From: an uncultured Pelagibacteraceae bacterium
Lineage (GTDB): Bacteria > Pseudomonadota > Alphaproteobacteria > Pelagibacterales > Pelagibacteraceae
Length of the DNA stretch: 64,000 nt
Assembly (NCBI GenBank): GCA_902561765.1
Contig: CACEQR010000007.1
Span: forward strand, 1-64,000
Reading direction: 5' to 3'
Numbering within the stretch: the stretch's first letter is position 1; each line of letters opens with the position of its first letter. Under the pieces are notes generated by a model, which saw nothing but the letters and a program-made list of their open reading frames with translations, was not told where the DNA came from and did not search any database. The position numbers and the translations under genes were made by a program. Shown here piece after piece: positions 40,508 to 50,861 of the stretch.

Positions 40508-41056
40508 TTATTTAAATATCTCTGATCCTCTTGTCATAGCAACTGCTCCAGTTCTTGAAACACTTACTAAACCAAATTTTGTTAAATTTTTTGACATTTT
40601 GTCTATTTCTCTTCTCAATGCTGTAATTTGAATAACTTGCGATTTTTTTGTTTGATCTAATACAACAGGATTATAATTTCTACATGCATTTAATGCACTT
40701 ATCAATTTTTTGTTGTTTGCAACAAATTTAAATAATGCCATTTCTTTAAATATTACATTTTTATCTTCTCTTTTAAAATCTGCAACTTTATGAACAGGCA
40801 CTAGTTTTTTTAATTGAAGTTTAATTTGATCTATTACTTGAGGTGTTCCTGTTGTAACTATTGTAATTCTTGATATATTTTGCTTTTGGTCAACTTCTGC
40901 AACAGCAAGGGACTCTATATTGTAACCTCTTCCAGAAAATAAACCAACCACTCTCGCTAACACTCCAGCTTCATTGTCTACCCAAACTACAATTATATGA
41001 GTATCATTTCTTTGTTTTTTTCCAGCCACGCTGTAAGCTGATTTTGAATTAACCAT
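40508..41056 (-). CDS. ilvH: acetolactate synthase small subunit
   Basis: VDNEAGVLARVVGLFSGRGYNIESLAV ACT domain. Confidence 0.95.
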   Translation of the reverse strand: MVNSKSAYSVAGKKQRNDTHIIVVWVDNEAGVLARVVGLFSGRGYNIESLAVAEVDQKQNISRITIVTTGTPQVIDQIKLQLKKLVPVHKVADFKREDKNVIFKEMALFKFVANNKKLISALNACRNYNPVVLDQTKKSQVIQITALRREIDKMSKNLTKFGLVSVSRTGAVAMTRGSEIFK

Positions 41057-41057
41057 G

Positions 41058-42824
41058 TTAAACTAAAGCTCTTCCTTTGCCTGTGATTTTTTTCTCTTCC
41101 TGATCTTTAGGTCCCAATAACATTTGATTATGTGGTTTGCCAGATGGTATCATTGGAAAGCAATTTTCTTGTTTATCTACCAAACAATCAAATATAACAG
41201 GTCCATCAGTTTCAAGCATTTGTACAATTTTATCATCTAATTCTTCCGGACTTTTGGCTCTAATGCCCATACATCCATAAGCTTCAGCCATTTTCACAAA
41301 ATCTGGCAAAGCTGCAGTGTAACTTTCTGAATAATTTTTATCATGAAGTAATTCTTGCCATTGTCTCACCATACCCATGTACTCATTATTTAAAATAAAT
41401 ATTTTGATTGGTAAGCTGTATTGAACAGCTGTCGACATTTCTTGCATCGTCATTAAAACAGAAGCTTCCCCAGCAATATCAATAACTAATTTTTTTGGAT
41501 GAGCAACTTGAACTCCAACAGCTGCTGGCAAACCATATCCCATAGTTCCAAGACCGCCTGAAGTCATCCATCTATTAGGTTTATTAAACTTGTAATGTTG
41601 AGCTGCCCACATTTGATGTTGACCAACCTCAGTTGTGATATAAGTATCTTTATCTTTAGTAAGTTCGTATAATCTTTCAATTGCATATTGAGGTTTAATT
41701 GTTTCCTCACTGCCAATATAATCTAAAGAGCGTTTAGATCTCCACTTTTGAATTTTTTCCCACCAATTAGATATTTGATGTTTATTGGATTTAGAAAAGT
41801 TTTTTTTTGATTTTTTTAAAGTTTTTATTGTCGACGTTAATACTGATTTAATATCTCCAACAATGGGTAAGTCCACCTTAACATTTTTGTTTATAGATGA
41901 TGGATCTATATCGATATGAACTTTTTTTGATTTAGGAGAAAATTCATCAATTTTACCTGTTATCCTATCATCAAATCTTGCTCCCACATTTATCATTAAG
42001 TCACAACTATACATTGCATTATTAGCCTCATAGGTTCCATGCATTCCTAACATTCCTAAAAATTGATTATCATCAGCAGGAAAACAACCAAGACCCTGTA
42101 AAGTTGAAGTTATAGGAAAACCAGTTGCATATACAAGTTCTCTTAAAAGTTCACTTGCCTTTGGTCCTGAATTAATTACTCCACCGCCAGTATAAAAAAT
42201 TGGCTTTTTTGCCCTGCTAATTAATTTAATTAATTCATCAATATTTTTTTGAGAAAAATTGTCATGAGATTTTCCATTCAATTTTTTATTTTTTTTAAAA
42301 TTTTTATATTTTGTCTTTTGAAATTGTATGTCTTTTGGAATGTCAACTAATACTGGGCCTGGTCTACCAGTAGTTGCTACCTCGAAAGCTTTATGCATTA
42401 TCTCTGCTAGATCATTTACATCCTTAACTAACCAATTATGTTTGGTGCAAGGTCTGGTAATACCTGTTGTGTCGCATTCTTGAAATGCATCAGTACCGAT
42501 TAAGTGGGTTGGGACTTGACCAGTAATACAAACTAAAGGAATTGAGTCCATGTAGGCATCTGTAAGAGCAGTAACTGCATTAGTGGCCCCAGGCCCTGAT
42601 GTTACTAATAATACACCAGGTTTTCCTGATGATCTTGCATAACCCTCAGCGGCATGTCCTGCACCTTGTTCATGTCTAACTAAAATATGTTTTATAGAAT
42701 TAAAATTTTTTAACTCATCATAAATTGGAAGAACTGCTCCTCCCGGATATCCAAAAATATGACTAACGTTTTGATCTTCTAAACATTTAAATACAATCTC
42801 AGCTCCAGAATATAATTTTGACAT
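41058..42824 (-). CDS. ilvB: acetolactate synthase large subunit
   Basis: SHIFGYPGGAVLPIYDEL; GPGATNAVTALTDAYMDSIPLVCITGQV; adjacent to ilvH and ilvC. Confidence 0.96.
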   Translation of the reverse strand: MSKLYSGAEIVFKCLEDQNVSHIFGYPGGAVLPIYDELKNFNSIKHILVRHEQGAGHAAEGYARSSGKPGVLLVTSGPGATNAVTALTDAYMDSIPLVCITGQVPTHLIGTDAFQECDTTGITRPCTKHNWLVKDVNDLAEIMHKAFEVATTGRPGPVLVDIPKDIQFQKTKYKNFKKNKKLNGKSHDNFSQKNIDELIKLISRAKKPIFYTGGGVINSGPKASELLRELVYATGFPITSTLQGLGCFPADDNQFLGMLGMHGTYEANNAMYSCDLMINVGARFDDRITGKIDEFSPKSKKVHIDIDPSSINKNVKVDLPIVGDIKSVLTSTIKTLKKSKKNFSKSNKHQISNWWEKIQKWRSKRSLDYIGSEETIKPQYAIERLYELTKDKDTYITTEVGQHQMWAAQHYKFNKPNRWMTSGGLGTMGYGLPAAVGVQVAHPKKLVIDIAGEASVLMTMQEMSTAVQYSLPIKIFILNNEYMGMVRQWQELLHDKNYSESYTAALPDFVKMAEAYGCMGIRAKSPEELDDKIVQMLETDGPVIFDCLVDKQENCFPMIPSGKPHNQMLLGPKDQEEKKITGKGRALV

Positions 42825-42877
42825 TCAGTTAATCTAGCTGAAGTTGTACTCGTTGGTCAAGTTATTGTAGAGATTTA

Positions 42878-43786
42878 TTATAGTTTTTTTATTAATCTTA
42901 AGAGCCCTTTGGGATCTATTTTTTGCCAATCATTCATCTGACCTCTGGACCAAGTTCTCTGTCTTTTAGCGTATTGTCTTGTTTTTATTACAATATTTAG
43001 TTTCATTTCTTTCAATGATGTTTTTTTATCAATAAAATCTTTAATCTCTTTAATGCCGATGACTTTGTTAATATTGCTGTCATTCTTTAAATTTAACTTT
43101 TTAAAATCTTTAACTTCTTTAACCGCTCCATCTTTTATCATCTGGTCTACTCTCTTTGAAATTTTATTGATCAATTCATCTTTAGGATAATCAATATAAA
43201 TTTTAAAAAATTCATCTCTTTTGAAATATGATTTTGTTTTTTTATACCATTCAAAAATTGATTTCTTCGTAAAGAAGATAACTTCATAAGCTCTTAATGA
43301 TCTTTGAACATCTGTGGGGTCTATTTTATTTTTTACAAATTTATCTACTTTTAAAAGTTTTATATAAAATTTTTTTTGACCTATTTGTTTTTGAATGTTT
43401 CTTATTTTATTTCTAATTTTACTAGGAATATTTGGTATCTTAACTAACCCGTCTGTCAATGCTTTAAAATAAAGTCCAGTACCTCCAACCAAAATAGGTA
43501 TTTTATTTTTATTTCTAATTTCATTTATTTTTTTTTTAACTAATTTTAACCATTCGCCAGTCGAGAATTCATTTTTACAGCTTTGAAAACCATATAGATG
43601 GTGTTTAATTTTATTAATATTCTCCTTAATTGGTCTGGCTGTTAATATTTTTAATTCTTTATAAATTTGCATGCTATCTGCATTTATAATTTCTCCATTA
43701 ATTTTTTTTGCAAATTCAATTGCTAATTTAGATTTTCCTGATGCGGTAGGTCCTGATATTAAAATTATTTTGGACTTGAGGTCCAT
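42878..43786 (-). CDS. miaA: tRNA dimethylallyltransferase
   Basis: LISGPTASGKSKLAIEFAKKINGEIINADSMQIYKEL; RQYAKRQRTW. Confidence 0.95.
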   Translation of the reverse strand: MDLKSKIILISGPTASGKSKLAIEFAKKINGEIINADSMQIYKELKILTARPIKENINKIKHHLYGFQSCKNEFSTGEWLKLVKKKINEIRNKNKIPILVGGTGLYFKALTDGLVKIPNIPSKIRNKIRNIQKQIGQKKFYIKLLKVDKFVKNKIDPTDVQRSLRAYEVIFFTKKSIFEWYKKTKSYFKRDEFFKIYIDYPKDELINKISKRVDQMIKDGAVKEVKDFKKLNLKNDSNINKVIGIKEIKDFIDKKTSLKEMKLNIVIKTRQYAKRQRTWSRGQMNDWQKIDPKGLLRLIKKL

Positions 43787-43790
43787 TTGA

Positions 43791-45203
43791 TTATTTAAGC
43801 TTAACGCCTACGTATGTTCTTTGATTTTGATTATTATAAATAGCAATCAATAAGTTCTTTTCGTCACTTCTTAACTTTAACTTAACTACATTATCAAGAT
43901 CACCAATAGTATTAATTTTTTTTCTATTAGCTTCGACAATTATATTGTTTATTTGCAAATAATTTATTGGACTTTCTTTATCTATTTTTGTTATCACTAC
44001 TCCTCTAGTTCCTTTTGGCAAATTCCTTTCCTCAATATCATCTTTATTCAATAAACGAACATCTATTTTTAAACCATCTATTCTTGATACTTTGGGTTTT
44101 TCAATCACTGGTTTTTGTGCTTTAAAATCTTCTGAAGTCTCTAATCTTCCAAGAATTATTTCTTTTGTTATTTCTCTTTTATTTCTCCAAACTTTTACTA
44201 TAACTTTTTTACCTACATCTGTTTCAGCTACAATCTTGGGTAATTCTTTCATTTCATTAATCGGTTTTCCATCAAACTCTAAAATTATATCACCTGGTTT
44301 AATACCACCTTTGTCTGAAGGACTTTCTTCAGCAACACTTGCTACTAAAGCTCCTCTTGGTTTATCTAAATTTTCTGCATCAGCAATTCCTTGATCAACA
44401 ACTTGAATTCTTACTCCAAGCCAACCTCTTTTAGTTTCTCCAAATTCGATAAGTTGTTTAATAACTTTTTGGGCACTATTAGATGGAATAGCAAAACCAA
44501 TACCTATTGAACCTGATTGCCCCAAAATTGCTGTGTTTATTCCTATTACATCTCCAGCCATGTTAAATAATGGTCCACCAGAATTTCCTTGATTAATTGA
44601 TGCATCGGTTTGAATATAATCTTCATATCTTGATAAGCCTATACTTCTATTTCTTGCAGATATTATCCCTGCGGTAACAGTTCCACCAAGACCAAACGGA
44701 TTACCTATTGCAATTACCCAATCACCTATTCTTGCTTCATCAGAATTACCAAATTTTACTGGCTTAAATTTTTCATCTGACTCTATTTTTAGAACCGCAA
44801 GATCCATTCCTGCATCAGCACCAAGAACTTTTGCTTTATAATCTTTGTCACCATTAACTCTTACCACTATATCTTGCGCCCCTTGAATTACATGATTATT
44901 TGTAATTACTATTCCTTCTTCGTCAATGATAAAGCCAGAACCCAATGCGCTTGTCTGTCTTTGTTGTGGTGTACCAAACATATCCTCAAAAGGAGATCCT
45001 GGAGGAAATTCAAATGGAAGAGGGTTTGATTTTGTTGTAACTGTTGTTGTAGTTGATATATTTACAACTGATGGCATCAACCTTTCCGCAAGATCTGCAA
45101 ATGATGATGGGATTGAGTTAGCGAATGATATCGAGAAATAATTTATAGATATTAAAAAAACTGATAAAATTTTTATTATACTTTTCATGCTTTTAAGTAC
45201 CAA
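43791..45203 (-). CDS. degP: Do-family periplasmic serine endoprotease (DegP/HtrA)
   Basis: Trypsin-like GNSGGPLFN, PDZ domains GWLGVRIQ...GALVASV. Confidence 0.93.
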   Translation of the reverse strand: MVLKSMKSIIKILSVFLISINYFSISFANSIPSSFADLAERLMPSVVNISTTTTVTTKSNPLPFEFPPGSPFEDMFGTPQQRQTSALGSGFIIDEEGIVITNNHVIQGAQDIVVRVNGDKDYKAKVLGADAGMDLAVLKIESDEKFKPVKFGNSDEARIGDWVIAIGNPFGLGGTVTAGIISARNRSIGLSRYEDYIQTDASINQGNSGGPLFNMAGDVIGINTAILGQSGSIGIGFAIPSNSAQKVIKQLIEFGETKRGWLGVRIQVVDQGIADAENLDKPRGALVASVAEESPSDKGGIKPGDIILEFDGKPINEMKELPKIVAETDVGKKVIVKVWRNKREITKEIILGRLETSEDFKAQKPVIEKPKVSRIDGLKIDVRLLNKDDIEERNLPKGTRGVVITKIDKESPINYLQINNIIVEANRKKINTIGDLDNVVKLKLRSDEKNLLIAIYNNQNQRTYVGVKLK

Positions 45204-45370
45204 ATAATTACAAAACCAATTATAGCAAAACTTAATCCACCAATCCTTAACTGTCTGTCTGCAATTAAGTCTAATTTTTTTAACATATTTTTCATTTTTG
45301 ATGGAAATAAGGCATATAAAATACCCTCAATGAATAAGAATAGACCAAAAGCAATGATCAATTCTCTCAT
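45185..45370 (-). CDS. DUF2065 family membrane protein
   Basis: 61 aa EGILYALFPSKMKNMLKKL..RIGGLSFAIIGFVIIWYL, located next to hflC. Confidence 0.8.
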   Translation of the reverse strand: MRELIIAFGLFLFIEGILYALFPSKMKNMLKKLDLIADRQLRIGGLSFAIIGFVIIWYLKA

Positions 45371-45387
45371 TTTAAACTATTTTTTCT

Positions 45388-46248
45388 TTAATTCTCTTTA
45401 TTTCCAAAAAATTTAAAAAACTGACTATCAGGAGATAAAATCATAGATGTTTCACCACCTATTAAAGCTTTTTGGTATGCTTGCATCGCTCTATAAAATC
45501 CAAAAAACTCAGGATCTTGTCCAAATGCATCTGCAAAAATTTTATTCTTAAGACCATCACCTTCCCCTTTCATTATTTCAGATTTTTTTTGAGCATCTGC
45601 TAAGATAACTGTAACTTCCTTGTCTGCAGTAGATGTAATTGTTACTGCCATTTCAGCACCTTTAGCTCTAAATTCTTTTGCTTCTCTTTCCCTCTCAGTT
45701 TGCATTCTTCTAAAAATTGCATCACTGTTAGCTTGAGGCAAATCTGCTCTTTTAATTCTGACATCAACTATCTTAATTCCAAAATTTTCAGCTTCATTAT
45801 TTACACCTTGTTGAATTAATGCCATTTGTTTGGATCTATCCTCAGATAGTAATGTTTGTAATTTTTGTTGACCTAATACATTTCTAATTCTTGAGTTTAT
45901 AATCGTTGCTAATCTTGATCTTGCAACTCTTTCATTTCCAACTGATATATAAAATTTCAACGGATCAACGATTTGAAATCTTGCAAAAGCATCAACAATT
46001 AGTCGTTTCTGATCAGATGCAATAACCTCTTCTGGTGGAGTATCTAAATTCAAAACTCTTTTATCTAAAAAAACCACATTTTGAATAAACGGAATCTTAA
46101 AATTTAGACCAGGTTTTAATATTATTCTTTTTGGATCTCCAAACTGAAGTACTATAGCTTGATTTACCTCTTTAACTATAAATATTGAAAAAAATAGTGT
46201 TGCACCTATCAAGATTATTATTGGTAGTAAAAATTTTCCAGCTTTCAT
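45388..46248 (-). CDS. hflC: protease modulator HflC
   Basis: SPFH domain; VKEVNQAIVLQFGDPKRII; ADLPQANSDAIFRRMQTEREREAKEFRAKG. Confidence 0.94.
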   Translation of the reverse strand: MKAGKFLLPIIILIGATLFFSIFIVKEVNQAIVLQFGDPKRIILKPGLNFKIPFIQNVVFLDKRVLNLDTPPEEVIASDQKRLIVDAFARFQIVDPLKFYISVGNERVARSRLATIINSRIRNVLGQQKLQTLLSEDRSKQMALIQQGVNNEAENFGIKIVDVRIKRADLPQANSDAIFRRMQTEREREAKEFRAKGAEMAVTITSTADKEVTVILADAQKKSEIMKGEGDGLKNKIFADAFGQDPEFFGFYRAMQAYQKALIGGETSMILSPDSQFFKFFGNKEN

Positions 46249-47348
46249 TAGTTTGTCCCCGATTTTAATTCTTGTAATGGAAGATAAGGCACTACACCAG
46301 ATCCTGAGTCTTTGTCTATTATAATTTTATTTATATCTGCAAGCACCTGCTCCATAGTTTCTAAATACATTCTCTCTTGAGTTACCTCTTTTGCTTTTGC
46401 ATATTCTGCATAAATAGATAAAAATCTACTTGCTTCACCCTCTGCTTTAGCAACAACTTCTTTTTTGTAAGCTTCTGCAGCCTGTAAAATTTTTGCAGCT
46501 TCTCCTCTAGCTCTCGGTATTACATCATTTGCATAAGCTTCAGCTTCGTTTTTAGATCTTTCCATATCAGCCCTAGCTGCCTGGACATCTCTAAATGCAT
46601 CAATGACCTGGTCAGGTGGATCAGCTTTTTGAGTTTGAACTTGCGTGATTTGTACCCCACTTTCATACTCATCAAGTATTCCTTGAATTATGTCTTGAGT
46701 ATCTCTTTCTATAACTGCTCTACCTTCTGTAAGAATTGGTTGAATATTTGATCTTGCTATTACCTCTCTCATCGCAGTTTCAGCTGCAGCTTTAACTGTT
46801 CCTTCTGGGTCCTGAATTTTAAATAAAAAATTACCCGCATCTTTAATTACCCAAAATACTGAAAAATCTATATTAACAATATTTTCATCACCAGTTAACA
46901 TTAGACTTTCCTCTGGTACATCTGCAACTCCACCACCTTGGCCAAATCCACTATCTCTTTCTGATCTAAAACCAATATCCATTCTATTTACTTTTGTAAC
47001 TTTAGGGGTTAGCACACTTTCAATCGGAAATGGCAAATGATAATTTAATCCCGGCTGTGTAGTGTTAACAAATTTTCCAAATCTTAAAACTACTCCCTGT
47101 TCATCAGGTAAAACTCTATACAAGCCGCTTAATGCCCAAATAACAACTAATATTATTAATCCAAATATAATAGGTTTTTTTCCACCTGAGCTACCTCCTG
47201 TGAATTTATTTATAGTGTCTTGTAATTTTTTAATTGCCTCATCTAAATTAGGGGGAGTTGGGCCTCTTCGGAAACCTCCTCCGTTTCCACCACTTCCACC
47301 ACTTCCTGGTGGTGTACCCCATGGGCTTTGATTTTTATAAATCGTCAT
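46248..47348 (-). CDS. hflK: protease modulator HflK
   Basis: Gly-rich N-terminus, SPFH domain, VLPDEQGVVLRFGKFVNTTQPGLNYHLPFP. Confidence 0.94.
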   Translation of the reverse strand: MTIYKNQSPWGTPPGSGGSGGNGGGFRRGPTPPNLDEAIKKLQDTINKFTGGSSGGKKPIIFGLIILVVIWALSGLYRVLPDEQGVVLRFGKFVNTTQPGLNYHLPFPIESVLTPKVTKVNRMDIGFRSERDSGFGQGGGVADVPEESLMLTGDENIVNIDFSVFWVIKDAGNFLFKIQDPEGTVKAAAETAMREVIARSNIQPILTEGRAVIERDTQDIIQGILDEYESGVQITQVQTQKADPPDQVIDAFRDVQAARADMERSKNEAEAYANDVIPRARGEAAKILQAAEAYKKEVVAKAEGEASRFLSIYAEYAKAKEVTQERMYLETMEQVLADINKIIIDKDSGSGVVPYLPLQELKSGTN

Positions 47349-47401
47349 TATGACATTCTATATAGTGTCTTTATGGTCAAAAACAAGGTAAGTGTATTTT
47401 T

Positions 47402-48226
47402 ATGAATGATAAAAAAGTAGGTCTTAGTGACACAATGAAGGCAAAAACAGAGCCAAAAACCTTCAAAAGAAACCCGATTATAGGTACAAAATTTACAATC
47501 GCTATTTCGAGCGCCAAAGGTGGTGTCGGAAAATCAACTTTTGCAACAAATTTGGCTTTAGCACTAAAAAAGGTTGGTTGCAAAGTTGGAATTTTAGATG
47601 CGGATATCTATGGGCCATCCTTACCTAAATTGTTTTCAATCAATGAAAAACCTGAAAGCGATGGTCAAATTTTAAAACCAATTATTAAGTATGATATTCA
47701 ATGTATGTCTATTGGATTTTTGACAGATGAACAAACTCCAATGATTTGGCGAGGACCAATGGTAACAAGTGCGATCAAAACTTTTACTCAAAAAGTTGGA
47801 TGGAAAGATTTGGATTTTATTATTGTTGATATGCCACCTGGAACTGGTGATACTCAATTAACTTTTGCACAAGAAATAAAAGTTGATGGTGCAATTATAG
47901 TCTCAACTCCACAAGAAATAGCATTACAGGATGTGAAAAGAGGAATTAGGATGTTTGATAAATTAAAAGTAAATATTATTGGATTAGTTGACAATATGAG
48001 TCATTTTATTGGAGACGACGGAAAAAAATATGCAATTTTTGGTGAGGATGGTGTCGAAAGAACAGCTAAGGAATTTGATAAAAAATTTTTAGGTCAAATT
48101 CCCATTAATGCTGATGTTGGAAAATTTGGAGATATGGGAACTCCAATTGTTGAAAAAGAACCAGGTCATGAAATTACAAATATTTATTTAGAATTTGCAG
48201 AGCAGATTAAACAATCTTATCTTTAA
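47402..48226 (+). CDS. mrp: Mrp/NBP35-family iron-sulfur cluster carrier ATPase
   Basis: [21 protein letters not shown] deviant Walker [15 protein letters not shown]. Confidence 0.92.
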   Translation: MNDKKVGLSDTMKAKTEPKTFKRNPIIGTKFTIAISSAKGGVGKSTFATNLALALKKVGCKVGILDADIYGPSLPKLFSINEKPESDGQILKPIIKYDIQCMSIGFLTDEQTPMIWRGPMVTSAIKTFTQKVGWKDLDFIIVDMPPGTGDTQLTFAQEIKVDGAIIVSTPQEIALQDVKRGIRMFDKLKVNIIGLVDNMSHFIGDDGKKYAIFGEDGVERTAKEFDKKFLGQIPINADVGKFGDMGTPIVEKEPGHEITNIYLEFAEQIKQSYL

Positions 48227-49154
48227 TTTCAAAGGCTTCCATAAGTTCGTTCCATTCTCTTTTTGAAAGTCCAGAATTATCTATGTTAACTTCTTCGCCT
48301 CTTAATAATTTCTGAATAATAATTTTTCCTTTAGCTGAAACTTCTGTTCCACCTACTCTATAATCCATGAAAGCATCGTAAGTTATTGGAACCCATCTCT
48401 TTAATGTATCTAACATTATATCTGCATAAACTCTAATTTCGTATTGCGCATGATGGTCTGCACGTAATCTTAAAAAATTCATTAAATTTAATAAGTCTGT
48501 TTTCCAGTACCACTGCGTATATGTATTCAAAGTTAAGTTCATTCTTGCTAATTCTCTAGCCAACCCTTTTTTATTCTCATCAATTGTGGATCCATCATAT
48601 CTCTGATTTAGCATGGTCTCATAGTTATGATATGTTCTTTCTGCATCATTTTTTAAAAGTTCTAAAACTTCTTTTGCTTGTTCTCCCTTAATAACATCAC
48701 CTCGGCCTTGTCTATTTGCTATTGACTGTGCGGCTAGATTTTCTGGATCAGGTAAATAAAATTCTTTATCTAAAATTGAATATCTAGCTGAGTATTCATT
48801 TACGTTTGCTGTACGATGTCTGATCCATTGTCTTGCAATAAAAATAGGTAATTTCACATGATATTTAATTTCACACATTTCAAATGGAGTGCTATGCCAA
48901 TGACGCATAAGATATTTTATGAGTCCACTATCTGTTGAAACTTTTTTAGTTCCCTTACCATAAGACACTCTTGCTGATTGGACAATTGAACTATCATCTC
49001 CCATATAATCAATCACTCTTACAAAACCATGATCTAGTGCTGGCATTGCCTCGTACAAAATTTTTTCTAATTCAGGAGCAGTAACTCTTTTCGTTTTATT
49101 ATCTTGAGATTGTTGCTCTTTTATGTCGTTAACTTGATCTTTTGTAAGTTTCAT
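48207..49154 (-). CDS. thyX: FAD-dependent thymidylate synthase
   Basis: [42 protein letters not shown] (ThyX motif RHRxxSxNEYSxRY-like). Confidence 0.95.
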   Translation of the reverse strand: MKLTKDQVNDIKEQQSQDNKTKRVTAPELEKILYEAMPALDHGFVRVIDYMGDDSSIVQSARVSYGKGTKKVSTDSGLIKYLMRHWHSTPFEMCEIKYHVKLPIFIARQWIRHRTANVNEYSARYSILDKEFYLPDPENLAAQSIANRQGRGDVIKGEQAKEVLELLKNDAERTYHNYETMLNQRYDGSTIDENKKGLARELARMNLTLNTYTQWYWKTDLLNLMNFLRLRADHHAQYEIRVYADIMLDTLKRWVPITYDAFMDYRVGGTEVSAKGKIIIQKLLRGEEVNIDNSGLSKREWNELMEAFEIKDKIV

Positions 49155-49204
49155 GAATAAATTATTGAATCTATAATAATTGGTTTTATATTAATACTGT
49201 TGGT

Positions 49205-49465
49205 TTTCCAACTATGACGATAAACGAATTTCGTAATAACCATTACGGACGTGGGGGCAGTACCCACCACCTCCACCATTTTCAACTTATGGGGGTGAAT
49301 TAGGATCGACGGGTGACTAAAAGTTGTTCTTTCGTTCGGTATTGTACCGCCGTGAAGGGCTAATTTATAAATGCTAACGAAAGTTACGCACTTGCAGCTT
49401 AATTAATTTTTAATTAAGTTACGGGGTTTGGGGCACCTGGCAACAGAACGCCCCCTTATGTGTTT
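49205..49465 (+). ncRNA. ssrA: transfer-messenger RNA, circularly permuted two-piece type (ends approximate)
   Basis: Acceptor piece ending CACCTCC-A-CCA (49268-49278), 12-nt spacer, coding piece starting GGGGGTGAATTAGGATCGACGGGTGACTAA (49291); GGGGGTG/CACCTCC 7-bp acceptor; tag ANESYALAA* at 49373-49402; stop lies in P5 hairpin CTTAATTAA-TTT-TTAATTAAG. Confidence 0.93.
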
Positions 49466-49588
49466 TAATAGTACTAATATTTATAATTTATACTGTCAAT
49501 TTTTTTTAACCATAATACAAATATTAAATTCTATTAAATAATATATTTAAATGAATAGATTAAGGTAAATACAAAAAAAATTTTATTT

Positions 49589-50569
49589 ATGCTAAAAAAA
49601 AAAGTTATATTTATAAATTTAATAATATCTATTTTAAGCATTTTTATAATTTTGATTTTATTTGAATTTTTTTTAAGGTGGGATGATAATTATAAACCAT
49701 ATCCCAATCCTTACAAATTAAAGATTAATAATGTATCATATAATTTATTTTTAGATGAAAAAAAACTTATGAAATCAAATAAAAAAATAATTTTATTTGG
49801 GGATAGTTTTATTCAAGGCGAATTCTGTGCATTTGAGAAAAAAACTCTATCAGATTACATGGAAAAAAAAACCGAAAATTTAGATGTCTTCAATTTTGGA
49901 ATAAATGGAAAAACAGTAATAAATTATTTAGACCTCATTGACAAAATTATTATAAATGAAAATGATATTTTTTTAGTTTTCTTATACGATAATGATATCG
50001 CGTTATCTAAAGAAATTTGTAATTTGGCAATTATTCAAAATAAAGAATATAATTTACCATTACCACAGTCGTGTCCATTAATATTAAAGATGAAAAAAAA
50101 TGAAAAGTTCAATAATACAATTTTGAAAAAAATTAATAATAAAATAAGACATTTTAAAATTGTTGCTCTGACAAAGGATGCATTTGTGAATATACCTTCT
50201 CTTAGAAAGTTTTTTTTTAGAAGTGAGTATAATAAATTATGGACTGATTTTGACTCTGAAGAAAATACTTATATCTCTGAATTAATAATAGTGCTTAAAA
50301 ATAAGATAGAAAATAACGGAGGGAAATTTTATTTGACTTATTTTCCAAATGTGACCTCTATAACTAAGGAAAACCCTAATCAATTAATGTGGAAAAAATA
50401 TTTTTCAAAAATTAATTCTGGTAACGATCTAGTAATTTTTGATCCTTATGATTATTTATTAAAAAATAAAACTTATGATAATATGACCAGATCACTAAGC
50501 AACGATCACCCAAATTGTGAAGTTTATAATATTTTATCTGAATACTATATAAAACAACTAAAATTATAA
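49589..50569 (+). CDS. membrane-anchored SGNH/GDSL-hydrolase-like protein
   Basis: N-terminal TM helix; block I IILFGDSFIQGE, FNFGINGKT, C-terminal SNDHPN (DxxH-like). Confidence 0.65.
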   Translation: MLKKKVIFINLIISILSIFIILILFEFFLRWDDNYKPYPNPYKLKINNVSYNLFLDEKKLMKSNKKIILFGDSFIQGEFCAFEKKTLSDYMEKKTENLDVFNFGINGKTVINYLDLIDKIIINENDIFLVFLYDNDIALSKEICNLAIIQNKEYNLPLPQSCPLILKMKKNEKFNNTILKKINNKIRHFKIVALTKDAFVNIPSLRKFFFRSEYNKLWTDFDSEENTYISELIIVLKNKIENNGGKFYLTYFPNVTSITKENPNQLMWKKYFSKINSGNDLVIFDPYDYLLKNKTYDNMTRSLSNDHPNCEVYNILSEYYIKQLKL

Positions 50570-50733
50570 ATTTTTTTTAATCAGTAACTTTAAATTTTGA
50601 GTATTATAATTTCTATGATTAGTAGGTATTATTTTTTTGTTAACAATAAGTCTAGGAAGTTTGTAGGTGAAGATTTATAGAATTCGTTTAAGATATCTCC
50701 TGATAAGGATTTTAATAGTAAATTCAATAATTA

Positions 50734-50819
50734 TGGTGCGGCCAGAGAGAATTGAACTCTCATGAGCTAAGCTCACACGGCCCTCAACCGTGCCTGTCTA
50801 CCAATTTCAGCATGGCCGC
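50734..50819 (-). tRNA. tRNA-Leu (anticodon GAG), CCA encoded
   Basis: Minus strand GCGGCCATGCTGAAATTGGTAGACAGGCACGGTTGAGGGCCGTG...GTTCAATTCTCTCTGGCCGCACCA; long variable arm, 7-bp acceptor. Confidence 0.96.
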
Positions 50820-50861
50820 AAATAATGCGTCAGATTAAATGAATGACAATTCTATTTCAAG

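Noticed and set aside
48207-48226. 20-bp overlap of convergent mrp and thyX 3' ends as a regulatory feature
   Set aside because: Short 3' overlaps are common in compact genomes and nothing else marks this one.
49589-50569. Prophage or IS element in the ssrA to tRNA-Leu interval
   Set aside because: No integrase, transposase or terminal repeats are visible; only a single SGNH-like gene.
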